Origin: Flaveria trinervia
Taxonomy: Eukaryota; Streptophyta; Magnoliopsida; Asterales; Asteraceae
DNA: 64,000 nt
NCBI GenBank assembly: GCA_025506515.1
Contig: CM046456.1
Coordinates: forward strand, 10,754,024-10,818,023
Direction of reading: 5' to 3'
Shown: one piece after another, positions 59,363-64,000 of the stretch
How the letters are laid out: each line of letters opens with the position of its first letter
Position numbering within the stretch: the stretch's first letter is position 1
Position numbers and translations under genes: made by a program
Notes under the pieces: generated by a model
What the model saw: only the letters and a program-made list of their open reading frames with translations
Told to the model about the DNA's origin: nothing
Databases searched by the model: none

Positions 59363-61257
59363 CTACATCACATGTTGGGCGAGCAATTAATATTATAGAT
59401 TTATACTGAGTTAAATATAATTATATATTTGTGTGTTCATATAAAATAAACTAACAAATACTTCAAGTCAATGGAGCGAGTGCCTATTTGCTTGGGCTCG
59501 ACTCATTACAAACCAAAGCGGAATTGAATGAGCGTTCTCCAAGTTTTTTTTCGATCTAATATCTAGCGTTCTCCATGAATTTCGTCGTTTGCGTATGCTC
59601 TTTCTTCGCATCATGTTCTCATGAGTAGGTGTGTTGAAATGGTCGGGTTCTAGTCGAGAAAGGTTAAACAATTTGTGTTATCTGATTTGCAAAAAGGAAA
59701 CTGAGAACAACCAATCACCTAACCGATGTGACACATAACCAAACCAACCCTATGAATTAGTATATTCAAGTTGAGGTTAACTAAAAATAAATGATAATGC
59801 ATGCTTATAGTGGTCAAACTAGAAAGGAGTCTAGACATATCGTACAAGTAACAACATATAAAGAAAACTAAAATACATAAAGTTCTATTGATCATCCTAT
59901 TGCTCCAATACTTATATCTCAAATAGAATAATTACCAGTTGTGCTAAAAGTTGATTAAAAGGAATGTGACAAGATGGTCGATAAACATTTGGTGAATGCC
60001 ATCTCTATACAAGTTCGCATCCATTAGTACCATTAAAGTTCGAGAGTTTTGCCAACAGCCATATACATATGCGTATTTTGAACACATTTATAAATACAAA
60101 CAATCTCACCCATTACCATATATACAAATTTATAATTCCACCGTAATGTATTTGATCACAAAGACTGATTTGACTCACTACCTTGAGGGAGGTCTCAACT
60201 ATTAACTATAATAGGGATCTCGGGGGGAAATATAATTTGCTCTTTTCCAAAAAATTAGGCTCGGTGAGGAGAACAATGTGATGAACCAAATGATTCGAGT
60301 AAAAAACACAAAAACATGAAAAGAATAATATTTTGATAATATTAAGAAGATTAGGTTTTTAGATCATACAACCGAACCATTAAAAATGAATCATAACTGA
60401 AACACAGTCTATAAAAAATACGCTCATTCATAACAAAAAGTCATCGATCATTAATCGTCAACCCTATTCCACGACGAATAGTAATAAAAAACCGCCCCCT
60501 TCCATCGTTCAAGTTACTATTGTTTGTCCCTTCCCCCGTTCCCGTCACCAGAGTCGCAAATGGTCTCCGGAATCGGCAAATACGACGTCAGAATGGTAAA
60601 ATCCAGCGGTTATCGTCGCTGGAGCACGACTGATCGGGACAATTTGGTCCAGCTTTGACTAATTTTGATCGGCTACCGCCTAGCATCACCGATTTGGTGA
60701 AAGCAAAGCGCTGACCTCCGATTAGCGACTAATCGTCGACTAATCAGAGGCTGATCGCGATTTTTACGACATTGGTTTTGAAATGCATCATGAACGATCA
60801 AAACACATGTTCTGTTTCACAAAGGACATCATCAATTAAAGGTTATTCATAATAATATTGAATAAATTTGATATTAGATATTTACAATAATGTAGAGATT
60901 CCTTAATATGATTTATTTCATAAGTCAACAATTCGTCTATGTTGGTGAGATGATAAATGTAAAAGGATAGATGGTGTCTTACTAGTCATTTCGTCTCATG
61001 AAAGTATTAAGATTAGATGTTTAATGTAGGTCACTTGATCAAATGTCTATTAAAAATTTAATAAAACTCATTCATTCTCATTGTTTCTATTTCACTTTAA
61101 TTCTTGTAATCACTCTTATTCAACGATGCAAATAGTTGGTTTGCTATTCGATTCTTACTTTTTTGATGTTTGAGTTAATGATTCAGTGATTAATCCAACA
61201 AAAAGATATTATGTTTAACAAGTATTTATTTTGTTTTAATCTAGGATTATGTTGGGC
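59363..61257. other. Intergenic DNA
   Basis: No gene recognised. 60500-60770 is less AT-rich, with repeated CTGATCG/CGACTAATC phrases that look like old transposon sequence, but the boundaries are not visible. Confidence 0.4.
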
Positions 61258-61260
61258 TAA

Positions 61261-61940
61261 GAGCATTCACACTAACATCTCCATCCCCATCTCCATATTA
61301 TATATATATAATAATTACCAACTTGATTATACATAATAGGTTGTATCATATCCTTTGGGAGTTGTATCCATCTTCTGACTTTTTCGTTTTTAACCTTTAA
61401 CTTTTTTATTTTAACTTAATATTTTTATATCTTTTACAATTTATGTTTAATACTTTTTAATTTTCAATTATGGACCCTTATGCTTTTCATATCTAAAAAA
61501 ATTTTGTTTTACATTTTGGTCCAAAATTTGCCAGTTAACACGCCGCAACATGAGTGTGTTCAACGTTTTTAAGCTTATTTTTTCCCGTTTTAACGAACAC
61601 GTCGCTTGCCATTGGAACTATATTAACTTATTGTTTTAGATGCTTTATGTTTCACCTATATGGTTCACTTTTTTACGTCTATTTTCTGCTCGGTTTTTTT
61701 CTAATACGAGCAATTTTGGTGTTGGTGATAACTGACGGTAGTGTGTTATTGGTGCTACTTTACATGGTTTTCCGCCTCCTGTTGCAACGTCGGGGGCTTA
61801 ATACTAGTTTAAACTAAAAGCACAATTTTTTTACTCTCTTTCAATTAAATTTTGTCTCATTTACTCAAATCCACTTACAATCATCTCCTATAATATAAGA
61901 CACACTCAAATAAAAAATGAGCCACCTACTGCGAATGCTC
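61261..61940. mobile_element. PIF/Harbinger-type (Tourist-like) MITE, 680 bp
   Basis: The ends are GAGCATTCACACTAA and, inverted, GAGCATTCGCAGTAG. TAA flanks both sides (61258-61260 and 61941-61943). A 3-bp TAA/TTA duplication with GAGCATTC-type ends is usual for this group. The ORF at 61554-61817 inside has no recognisable domain. Confidence 0.65.
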
Positions 61941-62084
61941 TAACTAGAGTGGAAATGGGCCGAGAAGAGTTGAAGGCCAAATGGAAAATCCAGTGGGTTG
62001 GCTAAGTCAAAGTGTTTGAATGCACGGAAAGAGAACTTGGGCTTGGGCTTGAGCTTGGACTTGGGCTACTATGTATATTGGTAT

Positions 62085-63002
62085 TAGGGCTGTTCACGAA
62101 TCGAACCGAACGCAGCTTCGCTCGAACTTGGTTCGGTTTCAAACCTAGCGGCTCGGTTCGGTTCGAATTTACAAATTCGAGCTCAAACTCGGTTCAGTTT
62201 TAAATTGAGCGCTCGGTTTCTTTCGGTGTCGTTCGGTTTTGCTCAGTTTTGTTTGGTTTCATTTATAATTTAAGGCAAAACAAATAATTCATTTAAAACT
62301 TTCAACTTTCAAGTTCTAAGCGTTGTATCTTTACAGATGCTTGTGAAAATGTTCTTTAAGAACCAAATTATAAAAAAAATCTAAGCTCAAGATATCGCGA
62401 GTAGGAACAACTGAACAATGTCGGGCTTCGAACAAGGTCGGGCTTTGAACAAGGTCGGGCTTCGCACTTCTGAGGTGGATTGTCGAAGGTGGGATGCGAG
62501 ATCAGACTATTGTAGGTCGGATTGCCGAAGGTCGGGGTCGCATGTCAGAGTGCTAGAGGTCGGGGGCTACATGTTTGAGTGCCGCAGGTCAGCGCCTCAG
62601 CAATCGGTAGGGAGGTGGGGGATACGAGGACGACTGGAAAGTGTTTATGGGTGGAATGTTGAAAGTATTTTGAAATGTGAAGTGATGATTTGATTAGCTA
62701 ATTAAATCTTTACATTTATGGTAGTTGATCTTTTGACTTATTAATTAAAATAATGGTAAGTGGTAAATAACTAAATAGATTAACAAATATATAATATATA
62801 AAAACTAAACTAAAAAATAATTCGAGCGAAACCGAGCGAGCGACGAGCAAGCGTACATTTGCTTGTGCTCGATTCATTTTCAAACCGAACCGAGCCGCTC
62901 GGTTTGTTTACAACCGAGCCAAATTTCGAACGGGCAAAAATCCGAGCTTTTTTCGAACAAGTTCGAGCGAGTTTCGAGTGCCGAGCTATTTAAACAACCC
63001 TA
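62085..63002. mobile_element. hAT-type MITE, 918 bp, perfect 8-bp duplication
   Basis: Flanked by ATTGGTAT at 62077-62084 and 63003-63010. The ends are TAGGGCTGTTCACGAATCG and, inverted, TAGGGTTGTTTAAATAGCTC. Subterminal GGTTCGGTTCGAATT and GAGCGAGCGACGAG motifs relate it to the MITE at 58655-59354. The ORF at 62418-62693 is not recognised. Confidence 0.88.
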
Positions 63003-63082
63003 ATTGGTATTATTTTTTATACATTTATTTTGGAGCTTTCCCTTTTATTAATTTTATCTTTCTAAGTTAACTAGTATTAATC

Positions 63083-64000
63083 TATAACACCCGATTATTT
63101 TTAAAAGACAAGTTACGAGGAATAAAAAGAAAGAAATGTAATAAAGTCCAAGTGGAGGACTAAAAGTGTCCAAAAGGACAAAAGTTTGATAAAGTTGGTG
63201 TAAAGGTGGGCATGGCCGCCCACCCTCACTTCACATCACCACTACTTTCGGTTTTAGAGAGAGAGACAAGGAAGAAGAGCAGAACTTCGGGTTTTGAAGA
63301 AGAAGTGAACGAATTCAAGGTAAGAATTCGTGGTTTTTATGTGTTTATGACGGGTTTTTATCCCGGTTATGTGTTTATGTGCTTATGTGTTGTGTATGTG
63401 CTCGGGTGCGTGTGTGTGGTGTTGTTATTAGGTGTTTGAACACATTGTAAGCGGGTTAGAAAGGAAGAAACACCCAAGTTGCATCAGGTGAGTTCTAGAC
63501 CCTGGTTTTACTTGTTTTAAACTATCTTTGGGGTTGAAAATGTATTTAAACGATTTTCAAAGCTTTTGTATGTTTACCCGTATGTTATGTGCATGATTGG
63601 ATGTTGATTCTTGAATGCTCATAGGTTTTTCATGTTTAGAATAGCCACATTAAGCTTGAACAGATGGGTTCAATGATTGGGTTTGAAAACATACTGGAAA
63701 CATGTTGAACAGAAGGTCCATGCGCCTAGATAAGGCTCATGCGCCTGAATATGCCTTAGAAAGATTTAAGTGTAATCTAGGCGCCTAAACAGTAGCCCAT
63801 GCGCCTATTTTACCTTAGAAATGTTATAAGTATAGCCCATGCGCTTGAACAGTGGTCCATGCGCCTAGAAATGTTAGCAGGACGACTAAGTGTAGGGCTA
63901 TGCGCACCAATAGTGCCCATGCGCCCAAGTGGCTCATGCGCCTAAGTGTCCATGCGTCCGAATTATCCATGCGTCTAAGTGTTCATACACACAAATAGTG
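63083..64000 (+). mobile_element. Ty3/gypsy LTR, partial, cut by window edge
   Basis: It starts TATAACACCCGATTATTTTT (first G changed to A) and follows the minus strand of the LTR at 5344-2901 through GTGTCCAAAAGGACAAAAG and CATGGCCGCCCA. Further in, 63715-64000 carries the CATGCGCC motif field seen inverted at 4287-4700. It is the same family in the opposite orientation, and is diverged, so it belongs to a different insertion. Confidence 0.85.

Noticed and set aside
61500..61808. Second Helitron-like end (CGGGGGCTTAATACTAGT followed by T)
   Set aside because: The hairpin is weak, no 5' end was visible, and it lies inside a better supported Harbinger-type MITE.
1..64000. A new defence, biosynthetic or regulatory gene cluster
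   Set aside because: Every recognisable coding block is a transposable element or one of a few ordinary plant genes with no functional link visible.

Overview
The window is nuclear DNA of a flowering plant. The host genes are intron-containing and plant-specific: a CRLK-type receptor-like kinase, a pollen Ole e 1/extensin-like protein and an S-protein homologue. They sit in AT-rich DNA filled with LTR retrotransposons, hAT elements, MITEs, a LINE remnant and SINEs. It is clearly a eudicot. The repeat-rich style suggests an asterid such as Asteraceae, but that is only an impression.

Layout. 1-11137 is a nest of decayed LTR retrotransposons: a shrunken Ty3/gypsy element on the minus strand, a second LTR with unusually long inverted ends, and a broken Copia element on the plus strand with its 3' LTR. 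13250-15806 is a solo LTR with a perfect 5-bp target duplication. 16512-20521 is a second, probable solo LTR carrying a 1.6-kb Mutator-like element with a perfect 9-bp duplication. 23095-26425 is an S-protein homologue gene split by a hAT element; the reading frame runs through the insertion site. 26760-28090 is the 3' end of a LINE. 29035-29239 is a SINE, with a second family member at 54578-54775, and 29843-29915 is a tRNA-Arg(ACG). 30105-33832 is a short-LTR Copia element. 33998-35191 is a four-exon conserved plant gene of unknown function. 35910-38957 is a hAT element with a perfect 8-bp duplication. 40114-43117 is a seven-coding-exon receptor-like kinase gene that looks like the CRLK2 orthologue. 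44365-46305 is a 2-kb imperfect palindrome. 53002-54275 is a two-exon Ole e 1/proline-rich secreted protein gene. The rest is AT-rich sequence with several MITEs, four of which have clear target duplications. The right edge enters an LTR of the same broad family as the one at 2901-5344, in the opposite orientation.

The host genes do not form an operon or an obvious pathway. The three readable host genes (33998-35191, 40114-43117, 53002-54275) together carry five apparent single-base deletions, all at or beside short same-base runs. This points to sequencing or assembly error at least as much as to gene death. I saw no convincing new defence or metabolic system. The most interesting items are the hAT-split S-protein homologue, the LTR with about 265-bp inverted ends, the 2-kb palindrome, the newly paired SINE copies and the minisatellite inside an LTR.
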